Part shown: positions 11,042-20,035 of the stretch, piece by piece
Numbering within the stretch: the first letter of the stretch is position 1
Layout of the letters: each line of letters starts with the position of its first letter
Assembly (NCBI GenBank): GCA_026014685.1
Contig: JAOZHW010000007.1
Location: 372,001-436,000, forward strand
Reading direction: 5' to 3'
DNA: 64,000 nt
Origin: Candidatus Bathyarchaeota archaeon
GTDB taxonomy: Archaea > Thermoproteota > Bathyarchaeia > Bathyarchaeales > Bathycorpusculaceae
Made by a program: the position numbers and the translations under genes
The notes under the pieces: generated by a model
Told to the model about the DNA's origin: nothing
The model's database searches: none
What the model saw: the letters and a program-made list of their open reading frames with translations, nothing else

Positions 11042-11485
11042 TTAGAGTAGGCGGAAGTTTTCTTTAACTGTTGTTAGCACGACATGTGTGTTGGTGCGTT
11101 CGATGTATGGTAGTGCGAGCATTTTTTTGGTGAATGCGCCGAGGTCTTCGCGGCTTTTGAATTTGGCGATTATGATGGCGTCAGTTAAACCTGTAACGTC
11201 GTAGACTCCGCATACGTTGGGGATTTTGGCGATTTCGGCTTCGGTTTCGACGAGTCTGCCTTTTGAAACTGTGATTTCGGTGACTACTGTTAGTTGGTAG
11301 CCGAGTTTTTCGTGGTCTAAAATCACGGAGTATCCTTTGATGAGACCTTCATCTTCCATTTTTTTGATTCTGGACAGCACGGTGCCGACGGATACGCCGA
11401 CGTTTTTGGCGATTTGGCGGCTTGAGAATCTTGCGTCCTCTAAGAGGCCCTGTAAGATTTTGACATCTGTATCGTTTAATTCCAT
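11042..11485 (-). CDS. Lrp/AsnC-family transcriptional regulator
   Basis: 147 residues from the ATG at 11485 (MELNDTDVKILQGLLEDARF), the usual family start; longer starts at 11518 and 11503 exist. The HTH is SSRQIAKNVGVSVGTVLSRIKKMEDEGLI. The RAM (ligand-binding) domain follows, with GYQLTVVTEITVSKG and VYDVTGLTDAIIIAKFKSRE. Family members sense amino acids. It is flanked by cysE and guaA on the opposite strand, and its target is unknown. Confidence 0.88.
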   Translation of the reverse strand: MELNDTDVKILQGLLEDARFSSRQIAKNVGVSVGTVLSRIKKMEDEGLIKGYSVILDHEKLGYQLTVVTEITVSKGRLVETEAEIAKIPNVCGVYDVTGLTDAIIIAKFKSREDLGAFTKKMLALPYIERTNTHVVLTTVKENFRLL

Positions 11486-11700
11486 GAACGTTGCCTTCCT
11501 AAACATTTTTTCAATCAAACGTTATTTTTAGGAACACACTTTTGATAATCAGACTTTTAAGTTTATAAAAGTTTAGTTACCCACACCAAAACGCACATGT
11601 GAAATACACGTCAAACCCCCCCAAAAAAACGGTGCACTTTGACAGAAAATAGATAGCAATATTAAATTAGAGCAAAAACCCCAATAGTCCTGAGCCACCT

Positions 11701-13251
11701 ATGCCAACCAAATACGACACCATACTCGTCTTAGATTTCGGCGGTCAATACTGCCACTTAATCGGCAGAAGAATCAGAGAACACGGCGTTTACAGCGAAA
11801 TCGTACCCCACGACATCTCACCTCAAGAAGTGTCGGCCTTAAACGAGAAATTCAACGTCAAAGGCTTAATCCTATCAGGTGGACCCTCAAGCGTTTACGA
11901 ACCCAACGCACCCAAACTTCACCCACGTATCCTCGAAGTAAACTTGCCCATCTTAGGCTTATGTTATGGGCATCAGTTATTGGCGCAGATGGTAAGTGGA
12001 AAAGTGGAGCCAGCTACCTGCAAAGAGTACGGCATAGCCCAAGTTGAAATTGACAAACCTGTCGGCATACTCGAAGGCTTAAGCATGAAGGAGCAAGTTT
12101 GGATGAGCCACGGGGACACCGTGATGGCTCCGCCGCCAGAGTTTGAAACTTTGGCGCACACTGATAACTGCCCAGTTGCAGCTTTTCGCCACAAGACCAA
12201 GCCAATTTACGGTTTACAGTGGCACCCAGAAGTCATCCACACCGAACATGGCATGCGGATGCTGCACAACTTCATCTTCCAAGTCTGCAAGGCACAGGCT
12301 AACTGGCAGATGGAAGACCTCATAGGCAAGATGGTTAAAGAAATCCAAACTGAAACCGCTGGAGGTAGAGCTATAATCGGCTTAAGCGGCGGCATCGACA
12401 GCAGCGTTGCCACTGCTTTGGCGGCTAAAGCGCTCGGCGAGAAACTTACAGCGGTCTATGTTGACCACGGTTTTATGCGGGAAGGTGAAACCGAAGCCAT
12501 ACGGCAAGCCTTCGAGAAATTCGACATACGATTCATCGTAGCTGACGCCCAAGAACGCTTCATGAACAAACTCCGAGGCGTCACTGAACCTGAAACCAAA
12601 CGCAAAATCATGGGCGAAGAATTCATTCGTGTCTTCGAAGAAATCGCCAGCGACTCAGGCGCAGAATACCTCATCCAGGGCACCATATACCCCGATCGAA
12701 TTGAGTCGGGTTTCCGCAAAAACAGCGACAAAATCAAAAGCCACCATAACGTGGCTGGGTTGCCCGAGAAAATCAAATTCAAGAAAATCCTTGAGCCCCT
12801 GCGTGACCTCTACAAAGACGAAGTTCGCAAAGTTGCACGCATGTTGGAGTTGCCCAAGGAAATAGTGAACCGCCAACCTTTCCCAGGACCAGGCTTAGCG
12901 GTGCGCATAATCGGGCCACTAACCGAAGAAAAAGTGAAAATTGCCAAGAAATCTGACAAGATTGTCCGTGAAGAAATCGAGCGATGCGAGTTTGCGGATG
13001 GTTTGTGGCAGTATTTCTCTGTTGTAACCGACACTAAAGCTACGGGCGTTAAAGGCGATGCGAGGGCTTATGGGTACGTGGTTGCGGTGCGGGCGATGGA
13101 GAGCCGAGAAGCCATGACAGCCAGCTTCGCCAAACTACCCTATGCAGTTCTGGAGAAGATTTCGACACGCATTACTAACGAGATTCCACAGGTTACCCGC
13201 GTGGTCTACGATGTTACGCATAAACCGCCTGCAACGATAGAGTGGGAGTAA
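11701..13251 (+). CDS. guaA: GMP synthase, fused glutamine-hydrolysing form
   Basis: 516 residues. The class I glutamine amidotransferase domain (1-195) has the nucleophile cysteine in LGLCYGHQLLAQ and the His/Glu in LQWHPEVIHT. The ATP pyrophosphatase domain has the PP-loop IIGLSGGIDSSVATALAAK. The C-terminal dimerisation part ends PPATIEWE, a standard GMP synthase end. It converts XMP to GMP. Many archaea encode the two halves as separate genes; this one is fused as in bacteria. Confidence 0.95.
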   Translation: MPTKYDTILVLDFGGQYCHLIGRRIREHGVYSEIVPHDISPQEVSALNEKFNVKGLILSGGPSSVYEPNAPKLHPRILEVNLPILGLCYGHQLLAQMVSGKVEPATCKEYGIAQVEIDKPVGILEGLSMKEQVWMSHGDTVMAPPPEFETLAHTDNCPVAAFRHKTKPIYGLQWHPEVIHTEHGMRMLHNFIFQVCKAQANWQMEDLIGKMVKEIQTETAGGRAIIGLSGGIDSSVATALAAKALGEKLTAVYVDHGFMREGETEAIRQAFEKFDIRFIVADAQERFMNKLRGVTEPETKRKIMGEEFIRVFEEIASDSGAEYLIQGTIYPDRIESGFRKNSDKIKSHHNVAGLPEKIKFKKILEPLRDLYKDEVRKVARMLELPKEIVNRQPFPGPGLAVRIIGPLTEEKVKIAKKSDKIVREEIERCEFADGLWQYFSVVTDTKATGVKGDARAYGYVVAVRAMESREAMTASFAKLPYAVLEKISTRITNEIPQVTRVVYDVTHKPPATIEWE

Positions 13252-13349
13252 ACAAGGGGCAAAGGGTAAAGCTATAGAACTGTCGCCTCAAAAACGCACT
13301 TGTATTTATAAACCTGCCATAAATGTACTCTAATACCAAAGGTGACACC

Positions 13350-14438
13350 GTGAAAGCGTTGATCCTCGCAGGCGGTTTCGCAACCCGACTAAGACCCTTA
13401 AGTTGCACCAGACCCAAAACACTCTTCCCACTAGTCAACAAGCCACTGTTGCAGTGGATTTTTGAGCGTTTAGCTAACAACGGAGTTGACGAAGTCGTCA
13501 TGGCAGTTAACGCGCTAACACAATTCTACATCCGCCAGCAGAAACCGCCAAAATGCGGCTTGAAAGTAAGGTTCTCTATTGACCCGCCTAAGATGCCTCT
13601 TGGAACTGCGGGACCCATCAAGAAAGCAGAGAAACTCCTCGGGCACAGCGAACCCTTTATTGTGCTAAACGGGGACATATTTGCGGACATAAATTACAAG
13701 AAGCTCCTCCAAACCCACAATGACACTGGTGCCTTAGCTACGATAGCGCTTTGCACCGTCGAAGACCCCACTGCGTTTGGCGTAGCGGAACTCTGCAACG
13801 GTAACCAAATTAAACAGTTCATCGAAAAACCACCCAAAAACGAAGCCCCAAGCAACCTAATCAACGCTGGAGCTTACGTTTTGAGTCCTAAAGTCTTCGA
13901 GTACATTCCAGAGGGCAGGGCGGTTTCGATTGAGCGGGAAGTTTTTCCTAAGTTGGCGGCTGAAGGAAAGTTATATGGTTTCCGTATGGAGGGGTTATGG
14001 ATGGACATCGGTAAACCTCCAGAATACCTCGAAGCAAACAAAACCATACTTGATTCCGTGTCAAGTAAACTCAAGAAGCCCAAGTCAAAGAAATATAACG
14101 TAAGCTTTCCTGTTGCCCTCGATAAAGGCGTCACCATCGCTGAGGGCTCCATCATCGGACCATATGCAATCGTCGGCAAAAACGTCAAAGTCGGGAAAAA
14201 CGTTCAGATATGCGACTCAGTCATTTTCCCCGACGTGGAGATAGGCGACGACACCACCATAAACGGTGTAATCGTCGGCGAAGGTGCACGTATAGGCAAA
14301 AACGTCAAGTTGGGTCGAGGCTGCATCATCGGCGACCTAGTAAAAGTCAAAGACAACATCGGCATCCACGAATCTTCATCGGTATGTCCAGCGAAGGAAA
14401 TCTCTGAAAACATTTTAAAACCCAAAGTCGTCTGTTAA
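13350..14438 (+). CDS. Sugar-1-phosphate nucleotidyltransferase with left-handed beta-helix
   Basis: 362 residues from the GTG at 13350, with aggtgac just upstream, so that the protein begins VKALILAGGFATRLRPLS. The N-terminal Rossmann-like domain (1-230) has the activator-free signature GG(x)ATRLRPLS and PKTLFPLVNKPLLQW, plus LNGDIFADI. The C-terminal hexapeptide repeats (about 250-345) read VTIAEGSIIGPYAIVGKNVK. It belongs to the mannose-1-phosphate guanylyltransferase / glucose-1-phosphate thymidylyltransferase group; the exact sugar is uncertain. It feeds the nucleotide-sugar cluster that follows. Confidence 0.87.
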   Translation: MKALILAGGFATRLRPLSCTRPKTLFPLVNKPLLQWIFERLANNGVDEVVMAVNALTQFYIRQQKPPKCGLKVRFSIDPPKMPLGTAGPIKKAEKLLGHSEPFIVLNGDIFADINYKKLLQTHNDTGALATIALCTVEDPTAFGVAELCNGNQIKQFIEKPPKNEAPSNLINAGAYVLSPKVFEYIPEGRAVSIEREVFPKLAAEGKLYGFRMEGLWMDIGKPPEYLEANKTILDSVSSKLKKPKSKKYNVSFPVALDKGVTIAEGSIIGPYAIVGKNVKVGKNVQICDSVIFPDVEIGDDTTINGVIVGEGARIGKNVKLGRGCIIGDLVKVKDNIGIHESSSVCPAKEISENILKPKVVC

Positions 14439-14470
14439 TGGGTAGGGCAGCTTTAAGAGGAAAAAAATAC

Positions 14471-15838
14471 ATGACCACAAAGCTTTTTGGAACAAACGGC
14501 ATACGAGGCCTAGTTAACATCGAATTAACACCTGAAATGGCTATCAAGATCGGTTCAGCCATCGGAACTTTCTTTGGGAAAAACAAAAACATACTCTTGG
14601 GCTATGACGCCCGAACCAGCGGGCCCATGTTCGCTAAAGCAGTCACCGCGGGATTAACCGCTGCAGGCTGCAACGTCTATTTCGCGGGTATGGCTTCAAC
14701 CCCTGCGATTCAATTCGCCGTAAAAAACCACAAGATGGATGGTGGAGTAATTATATCTGCATCTCACAACCCGCCAGAATATAACGGCATCAAAGTCATC
14801 TGGAGCGATGGCATCGAAACCTCGCATGAACAAGAGGTTGAAATCGAAAACATTTACTTTGACAACAAAATCGTCTACGCACCATGGGATCAACTCGGAG
14901 CCAAAAAAGAGCTACCGTGTATAAACGACGAATACAAAGAGGCTATCAAAAAACACGTAAACCCACAAGCAATCGCAGCCAAAAAATTCCACGTGGTCGT
15001 GGATGCAGCTAACAGCGTCGGCGGAATCGCTTTACCGCCTCTGCTGCGTGAGTTGGGCTGTAAATGCACAACCATAAACGCCAACATCGACGGAACCTTC
15101 CCTGGGCGCCTCCCTGAACCGAGACCTGAGAGCCTCGGTGACCTCTCCAAAACTGTCAAAGCAGTAGGTGCAGACATGGGTGTGGCTTTTGACGGCGACG
15201 CAGACCGCTCGATATTCTGCGACGGAAACGGCACCATCTACTGGGGCGACAAAACCTTCGCAGTCGTAATAAAGCAGTATCTTATCAAGAACCCTGGCGC
15301 AAAAATCGTCACTCCTGTCAGTAGCTCCACCTTAATCAAAGACACCGTTGACGCCTACAAGGGCGAGTTAATTTGGACTAAAGTCGGCAGCGTCACCGTC
15401 TCACAGACCATGAAGGCAGAGAACGCCAACTTGGGCGGGGAAGAAAACGGTGGCATCTTCTATCGACCACACCAAGCCGTCCGAGACGGCGCCATGACAA
15501 CCGCGCTGCTCCTAAACATCATGGCCGAGACAGGCAAATCACTCGCAGAACTTGTCGCTGAGCAGCCTCAGTACTTCATTGAGAAAGGCAAAATCGAGTG
15601 CCCGAACGATAAAAAAGAGGCTCTTCAGCGGGCAATCTATGAGCAAGTCAAAAACGAGAACGTCAGCACCATAGATGGCGTTAAAATATGGTTCCAAGAC
15701 GCAAGCGCCATATTGATTCGCCCCAGCGGCACTGAACCCGTCTTTAGGCTATATGCGGAAGCTAAAAACCAAGAAAAAGCCCTCAAATTAGTCAAAGACT
15801 ACACCGCCAGATTAGAAAAAATCTTAGCTGCCTTCTAA
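14471..15838 (+). CDS. glmM: Phosphoglucosamine/phosphomannomutase
   Basis: 455 residues from the ATG at 14471, preferred over 14438 because aagaggaaaa precedes it and the protein then begins TTKLFGTNGIRGLVN as the family does. The phosphoserine loop is GGVIISASHNPPEYNGIK, the metal loop is VAFDGDADRSIFCD, the sugar-specificity loop is LGGEENGGIFY, and the phosphate-binding RPSGTEPVFRLYAEA is near the end. It interconverts hexosamine or hexose 6- and 1-phosphates. Confidence 0.9.
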   Translation: MTTKLFGTNGIRGLVNIELTPEMAIKIGSAIGTFFGKNKNILLGYDARTSGPMFAKAVTAGLTAAGCNVYFAGMASTPAIQFAVKNHKMDGGVIISASHNPPEYNGIKVIWSDGIETSHEQEVEIENIYFDNKIVYAPWDQLGAKKELPCINDEYKEAIKKHVNPQAIAAKKFHVVVDAANSVGGIALPPLLRELGCKCTTINANIDGTFPGRLPEPRPESLGDLSKTVKAVGADMGVAFDGDADRSIFCDGNGTIYWGDKTFAVVIKQYLIKNPGAKIVTPVSSSTLIKDTVDAYKGELIWTKVGSVTVSQTMKAENANLGGEENGGIFYRPHQAVRDGAMTTALLLNIMAETGKSLAELVAEQPQYFIEKGKIECPNDKKEALQRAIYEQVKNENVSTIDGVKIWFQDASAILIRPSGTEPVFRLYAEAKNQEKALKLVKDYTARLEKILAAF

Positions 15839-15859
15839 GCAGAACCTGAGGAGTAGCCC

Positions 15860-17188
15860 TTGCCCCCTCTTCTACAGCTAAACCCCCAAGACGTCGACAG
15901 CCTCGACAAACGCCGAAAGTTCAACGTTGCTGTAGTCGGCTGCGGGCACAAGGGCATATTCTTCGCCAACGCTTTCGCAGACGCAGGGTTCAGCGTGGTC
16001 TGCACCGATGCTGACGCCAGCGTCGTAAAGAAGGTAGCAAAGGGGAAAACCGCTTTCTGTGATGCTTCGGCGGAGGCGAAGCTAAAAAGTCACATAGCCG
16101 CAGAGAAAATCGATGTAACCAGTGACCTTAAAAAAACGGTTGCTCAAAGCGACGTAGTGGTCATTGCGATTTCGACAAGGGTTGATGAGCAAAAAAAGAC
16201 AGATGATAACGGCTTAATTAACACCTGTAAACAGGTTGGGGCTGCCCTGCAGCAGGGTGCATTGGTTGTTTATGGTGGTGTCGCAGCGTTGGGTTTTGTG
16301 GATGGCACTGTTAGGGAGTTGCTTGAGAACACCTCTGGCTTGAAGGTGGGGCAAGACTTCGGTTTAGCCTACTGCCCAATCTTAACCACCAACGTTTCGC
16401 TTGCCAACTCTGGTGTAAGAGTTGCCGCAGACGACAAAGCCAGCTTGGCTGCAGCAAGCACTATCCTCAAAACCTTAACGAACAGAGTCCAAGAAGTCAA
16501 CGACTTAAAAACCGCCCAAGTAGCCACACTCTTCACCATCGCCAAACAAGACGCAACCAACGCCCTCACAAACGAGCTGGCAATGTTCTGCGAAACCGCA
16601 AACATAGACTACTATAATGTTCTTGACGTCCTCAACTTAAACGACCCCAGTTTCCAGCCCAGCATCGCCGAAGGAGAAAACCATGAAGCTGCATACCTGC
16701 TACTTGAAAGCGCCGAGAACCTAAACGCCAAACTACGGTTAGCGGCGTTGGCGCGGCAAATCAACGAAGACATGGTTAAACATGCTGTTAATTTGACTCA
16801 GGAAGCGCTGCGGAATGCGGGTAAAAGTTTGAGGCGGGGCAGAGTGGCGGTTTTGGGGTCAGCGAACCCAGCGGCGGCCACCTGCATGTTCGCCAAGTTG
16901 ATTGAGCAGAAAGGCGCAAAAGTTGCAGTTTACGACCCTGCCGCAAAAAAGGAAGCAAAAGAAGCTGGACTGATTAAAACTAGCCTAAACGAAGCCGTAG
17001 AAGGCGCCGACTGCATCGTCACATTAACGGGGCAGGAGCAAATCAGCCATTTAAACCTTAAAAAACTCAAAGCACTCATGAAATCACCCCCTGTCGTGGT
17101 GGATTTAGTGGGCAAATTCGACCCCAGTCAGGTGGAAACAGAAGGATTCATATACACTGGACTGGGAAGAGGAACTGGTAAGAAATGA
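15860..17188 (+). CDS. UDP-sugar dehydrogenase family protein
   Basis: 442 residues, probably from TTG. The N-terminal Rossmann domain (about 18-180) reads FNVAVVGCGHKGIFFANAF and DVVVIAISTRVDEQKKTDD. The central dimerisation helix region has VATLFTIAKQDATNALTNELAMFC, and the C-terminal UDP-binding domain has GRVAVLGSANPAAATCMFAK. The layout is that of the UDP-glucose/GDP-mannose dehydrogenase superfamily. The expected catalytic cysteine motif in the C-terminal third is not obvious, so an atypical member is possible. The end overlaps the next gene by 4 bases. Confidence 0.75.
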   Translation: MPPLLQLNPQDVDSLDKRRKFNVAVVGCGHKGIFFANAFADAGFSVVCTDADASVVKKVAKGKTAFCDASAEAKLKSHIAAEKIDVTSDLKKTVAQSDVVVIAISTRVDEQKKTDDNGLINTCKQVGAALQQGALVVYGGVAALGFVDGTVRELLENTSGLKVGQDFGLAYCPILTTNVSLANSGVRVAADDKASLAAASTILKTLTNRVQEVNDLKTAQVATLFTIAKQDATNALTNELAMFCETANIDYYNVLDVLNLNDPSFQPSIAEGENHEAAYLLLESAENLNAKLRLAALARQINEDMVKHAVNLTQEALRNAGKSLRRGRVAVLGSANPAAATCMFAKLIEQKGAKVAVYDPAAKKEAKEAGLIKTSLNEAVEGADCIVTLTGQEQISHLNLKKLKALMKSPPVVVDLVGKFDPSQVETEGFIYTGLGRGTGKK

Positions 17189-18132
17189 CAAAACTTGGTG
17201 TTGCAGTAATCGGCACGGGACAGTGGGGCAAAAACCACGCCCGAGTCTACAAAGAACTACCCTCAACTGAACTTGTCGCGGTCTGCGACGTTAACATGGA
17301 GCGAGCTAAAGCCATGGCTGACCAGTACGGTGCAAAAGCCTACTCCGACAGCACCGAGATGCTCAAAGACAAATCCATCCAAGCCGTCAACGTCTGCACA
17401 TGGTCCACCATACTCGCGCAGGAAGCCATGAAAGCCCTAAACGCAGGCAAACACGTCCTCGTCGAGAAACCCATGGCAACCACACCCGAGCAGGCTGAGC
17501 AACTCGTCAAAACAGCCCAAGAAAACGGGTTACACTTGACCGTTGGGTTTTTGATGCGTTTCATTCCTGGGTTGCAGCAGATTCGGCAGTCGGTTGAGAA
17601 CAAGAAAATCGGGGAATTAGTCTGCGCCACCGCCAAACGTGTCTCACAGTGGCCGGAGCGCATTGGCGATGTCGGCGTCGTCAAAGACACCGCTATCCAC
17701 GACATAGACGTCATGAACTTTATCTTTAACCAGCAGCCCACTTCCGTTTACGCGAACATGGGTAGTATGCGAATCAAAAAGTTCGAGGATTACGCGCAAA
17801 TCATGTTGACCTACGAGGGCGGCAGAACAGCCTTCATCGAATCCAACTGGCTAACCCCTTACAAAACACGCTCGCTAACCGTGACGGGAAGCGACGCCAT
17901 CATGCGACTCGACTACATGACACAGGAATTCTGGATTGAACAAAAAACCGAAACCGTGCAGCCCCGTCTGCCCTTCCAAGAACCCCTCAAAGCGGAACTC
18001 CAGCACTTCGTCGACTGCATTGTAGAGAAGAAGAAGCCGCTGATAACAGGCGAAGACGGCGTTAAAGCACTAAAGGTAGCTTCTGCCGCCATCGAGTCTT
18101 CAGCTAAAAATACGGCAATAAAAATAGAATAA
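17185..18132 (+). CDS. Gfo/Idh/MocA-family nucleotide-sugar oxidoreductase
   Basis: 315 residues. The N-terminal NAD(P) fold has VAVIGTGQWGKNHARVYKEL, then the family motif EKPMATTPEQAEQLV (catalytic lysine region). The C-terminal part has IHDIDVMNFIFNQQPTSVYA, with the usual histidine and aspartate. It resembles UDP-N-acetylglucosamine 3-dehydrogenase type enzymes used for archaeal N-glycan sugars. It overlaps the dehydrogenase gene upstream by 4 bases, which supports a joint role in making a modified amino sugar for the cell surface. Confidence 0.85.
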   Translation: MTKLGVAVIGTGQWGKNHARVYKELPSTELVAVCDVNMERAKAMADQYGAKAYSDSTEMLKDKSIQAVNVCTWSTILAQEAMKALNAGKHVLVEKPMATTPEQAEQLVKTAQENGLHLTVGFLMRFIPGLQQIRQSVENKKIGELVCATAKRVSQWPERIGDVGVVKDTAIHDIDVMNFIFNQQPTSVYANMGSMRIKKFEDYAQIMLTYEGGRTAFIESNWLTPYKTRSLTVTGSDAIMRLDYMTQEFWIEQKTETVQPRLPFQEPLKAELQHFVDCIVEKKKPLITGEDGVKALKVASAAIESSAKNTAIKIE

Positions 18133-18134
18133 GT

Positions 18135-18404
18135 TTATTTTAGGTTGAAGGGTTTGCCTTCAGAAACCACATTCTGGGGCGCCTTATCCTTCCACTTCTT
18201 TAGAAAGGGCAGGTCCTCGGCTTCTTTGCGGAGTTCGTCGGGCAGCATTTCGGGGATTTCTTCGCGGATGGGGTACCAGCGGAGGCATTTTGGGCAGACG
18301 ATTAAGCCTTCGACGATTTCGTCTTTCTCTTCAAAGACATGCAAGTCAAGTGGGTGATACTTGTCGATTGGGCAAGCGAGGATTTCCATGAGTTTACGTT
18401 TCAT
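18135..18404 (-). CDS. Trm112-like zinc-binding methyltransferase activator
   Basis: 89 residues. MEILACPIDKYHPLDL near the start and IVCPKCLRWYPIREEIPEML in the middle give the Trm112 zinc-ribbon pattern, here with three cysteines plus likely another ligand. Trm112 proteins activate RNA and protein methyltransferases by masking a hydrophobic patch. The next gene on the same strand upstream (18441) is a tRNA methyltransferase. Confidence 0.8.
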   Translation of the reverse strand: MKRKLMEILACPIDKYHPLDLHVFEEKDEIVEGLIVCPKCLRWYPIREEIPEMLPDELRKEAEDLPFLKKWKDKAPQNVVSEGKPFNLK

Positions 18405-18440
18405 CTGAAACCACGAATATGATAGGTGACCGTTTAGTTA

Positions 18441-19304
18441 TTAAAGCTTGTTCGGCAGGTGAGCTACTTGGATGTCTAGCACGGTTTGGTACCAGTTAGG
18501 TCCAGTACTACGTACCACACGCGAGTGTGAAAACATGAAGCGGACGCCAAGGCTGCCCAGTTTCTCGGCGACTTTTGTCTCGGTTTTCTCCACAGGGTCC
18601 TCCTTGCCAGTGGCGTGCTCGAAGTCGTAGTAGTGTATCCAGCCGCCAGTTTTCTTGAGCGCTGAAACCGCAGCAGGCAGGTATTGGAGGGCTTTCTCGG
18701 GCAACGGCATCAAAACCCGATCAGCGACGCCCTGCAGCTTGGTTTCCACGATTTCTTTTGAATCTCCAAGCAGGGGAATTACTCTATTATAGACGCGGTT
18801 GACGCGTATGTTTTCCACCATAAACTCGTAAGCCACAGGGTTAATGTCGATGGAGTAAACCTTGGTTTCTGGCACCATACGCGCAGTGATAACGCTGAAG
18901 CTACCCACCCCCGCAAACATGTTAACCACAGTTTCCCCCCTTGAAACGGCACTTGCCACCCGCAGGTGCTCATGGCTAAGTCGAGGCGAAAAATAACATT
19001 TCTCAACATCAACAGAAAAAGTGCAGCCTGCTTCTTTATACTTAGTTACGGGGTTGTTTTCGCCTGCCAGCAACGTTAGCTGCCGTGTGCGGTGGCTACC
19101 TTTGATGCCGCTGGTCTGCGAGTAGACGGTTCGGATTTTTTTGTGTGTCTCCATTATCTGTTTGGCTACGGCTTGTGCGTCAGCGGGGTTTTGGGGGGCT
19201 TTTATGATGGCTATGTCACCGACTATGTCAAAGGCGCTGTACACTTTGCTTAGGGCTTCGGCTGAAAGCTGGTTTACAAGCTTCATTTTGAGGCGTTTGC
19301 GCAA
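18441..19304 (-). CDS. Trm5-type tRNA (guanine-37 N1) methyltransferase / Taw2-like
   Basis: 287 residues from TTG 19304 (gagg 9 bases upstream); ATG 19286 is possible. The N-terminal domain is the D2-type part, starting with FDIVGDIAIIKAP. The SAM motif is VVNMFAGVGSFSVITARM (about 140-158), followed by VYSIDINPVAYEFMVENI and the catalytic-loop region ADRVLMPLPEKALQYL, where many relatives have NLP. It methylates G37 or transfers the SAM aminocarboxypropyl group in wyosine synthesis; which one cannot be fixed by eye. A Taw1 gene lies at 22281. Confidence 0.87.
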   Translation of the reverse strand: MRKRLKMKLVNQLSAEALSKVYSAFDIVGDIAIIKAPQNPADAQAVAKQIMETHKKIRTVYSQTSGIKGSHRTRQLTLLAGENNPVTKYKEAGCTFSVDVEKCYFSPRLSHEHLRVASAVSRGETVVNMFAGVGSFSVITARMVPETKVYSIDINPVAYEFMVENIRVNRVYNRVIPLLGDSKEIVETKLQGVADRVLMPLPEKALQYLPAAVSALKKTGGWIHYYDFEHATGKEDPVEKTETKVAEKLGSLGVRFMFSHSRVVRSTGPNWYQTVLDIQVAHLPNKL

Positions 19305-19382
19305 CTGTATATCCTCATTGTGTTAAGGTATTGGAAATGTTTAAAAGTAAAATGCTTTTCTTTATGGGAACAGGCGTTTCAG

Positions 19383-19544
19383 ATGGAAAAATCAGGAATT
19401 GTTTACGAATGCATGAGATGCGGTTCACGTGTGCCCTCTGAAGAGTTAGAGCTCCGAGGCGGAGAAACCAAATGCATCATCTGCGGCTATCGCATCTTAA
19501 AGAAAGTGAAGCCCCCCGTAGTGAAACGGGTTCAAGCCAAATAG
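19383..19544 (+). CDS. rpoP: RNA polymerase subunit P (Rpb12-like)
   Basis: 53 residues from the ATG at 19383. The zinc ribbon has CMRCG (CxxC) and CIICGYRILKK (CxxC), with the Rpb12 ending of GYRIL plus basic residues. Structural subunit of archaeal RNA polymerase. A hairpin with a T-rich tail follows. Confidence 0.9.
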   Translation: MEKSGIVYECMRCGSRVPSEELELRGGETKCIICGYRILKKVKPPVVKRVQAK

Positions 19545-19556
19545 AATGGAATTATA

Positions 19557-19582
19557 CTCGTGCGTTGCACGAGCACATTTTG
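19557..19582 (+). terminator. Hairpin and T-rich tail after rpoP
   Basis: CTCGTGC-GTT-GCACGAG forms a perfect 7-bp stem, followed by cacattttgttttt. It looks like a transcription terminator or 3'-end stabiliser between convergent genes. Confidence 0.55.
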
Positions 19583-19605
19583 TTTTTGAATCTTTTTAGT
19601 TTTGT

Positions 19606-19917
19606 TTAGTAGTAATCTTGGTCTCCAAGCTTACGCAGTGCTTTACCCTTCAACTTAACAGTCGAAGTATCGTCTTCTTTATAGAAGTCGTCATCGAAGT
19701 CGCGTTCCATGGTTTTGCGTTTGACGGTTTCGCCGCATATGGCTCCGGGCAGTAGTCGTCTTTTGAAGCACATGGCATATGTGCATTTGGCGACTGTGCA
19801 GGGTTCTTCGCCGTCTCTGCACCAAACTGAATCACGTCGGAAAATTGCTGCGTTTTTACCGCATTTAAACGATTGACATGTTGGAGAACAAGGTTTTGGT
19901 TGTGCCAACAGATACAC
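19606..19917 (-). CDS. Small cysteine-rich protein of unknown function
   Basis: 103 residues. Eight cysteines fall in the first 61 residues in a regular array (PCSPTCQSFKCGKNA, VWCRDGEEPCTVAKCTYAMC, AICGE). The C-terminal part is acidic then basic (ERDFDDDFYKEDD, KLKGKALRK). Metal or nucleic-acid binding is plausible. I do not recognise the family. Confidence 0.65.
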   Translation of the reverse strand: MYLLAQPKPCSPTCQSFKCGKNAAIFRRDSVWCRDGEEPCTVAKCTYAMCFKRRLLPGAICGETVKRKTMERDFDDDFYKEDDTSTVKLKGKALRKLGDQDYY

Positions 19918-20035
19918 CTCATTGGTCGGTCAAAATTTTGTGGTTTCGTGTAGTGTCCTTGTTTTTCTTTAGTTCATTAGACGCCATATAAACTTTATCC
20001 ATTGTAAGTGTGGAATTAAAATCAATACTGAATCA

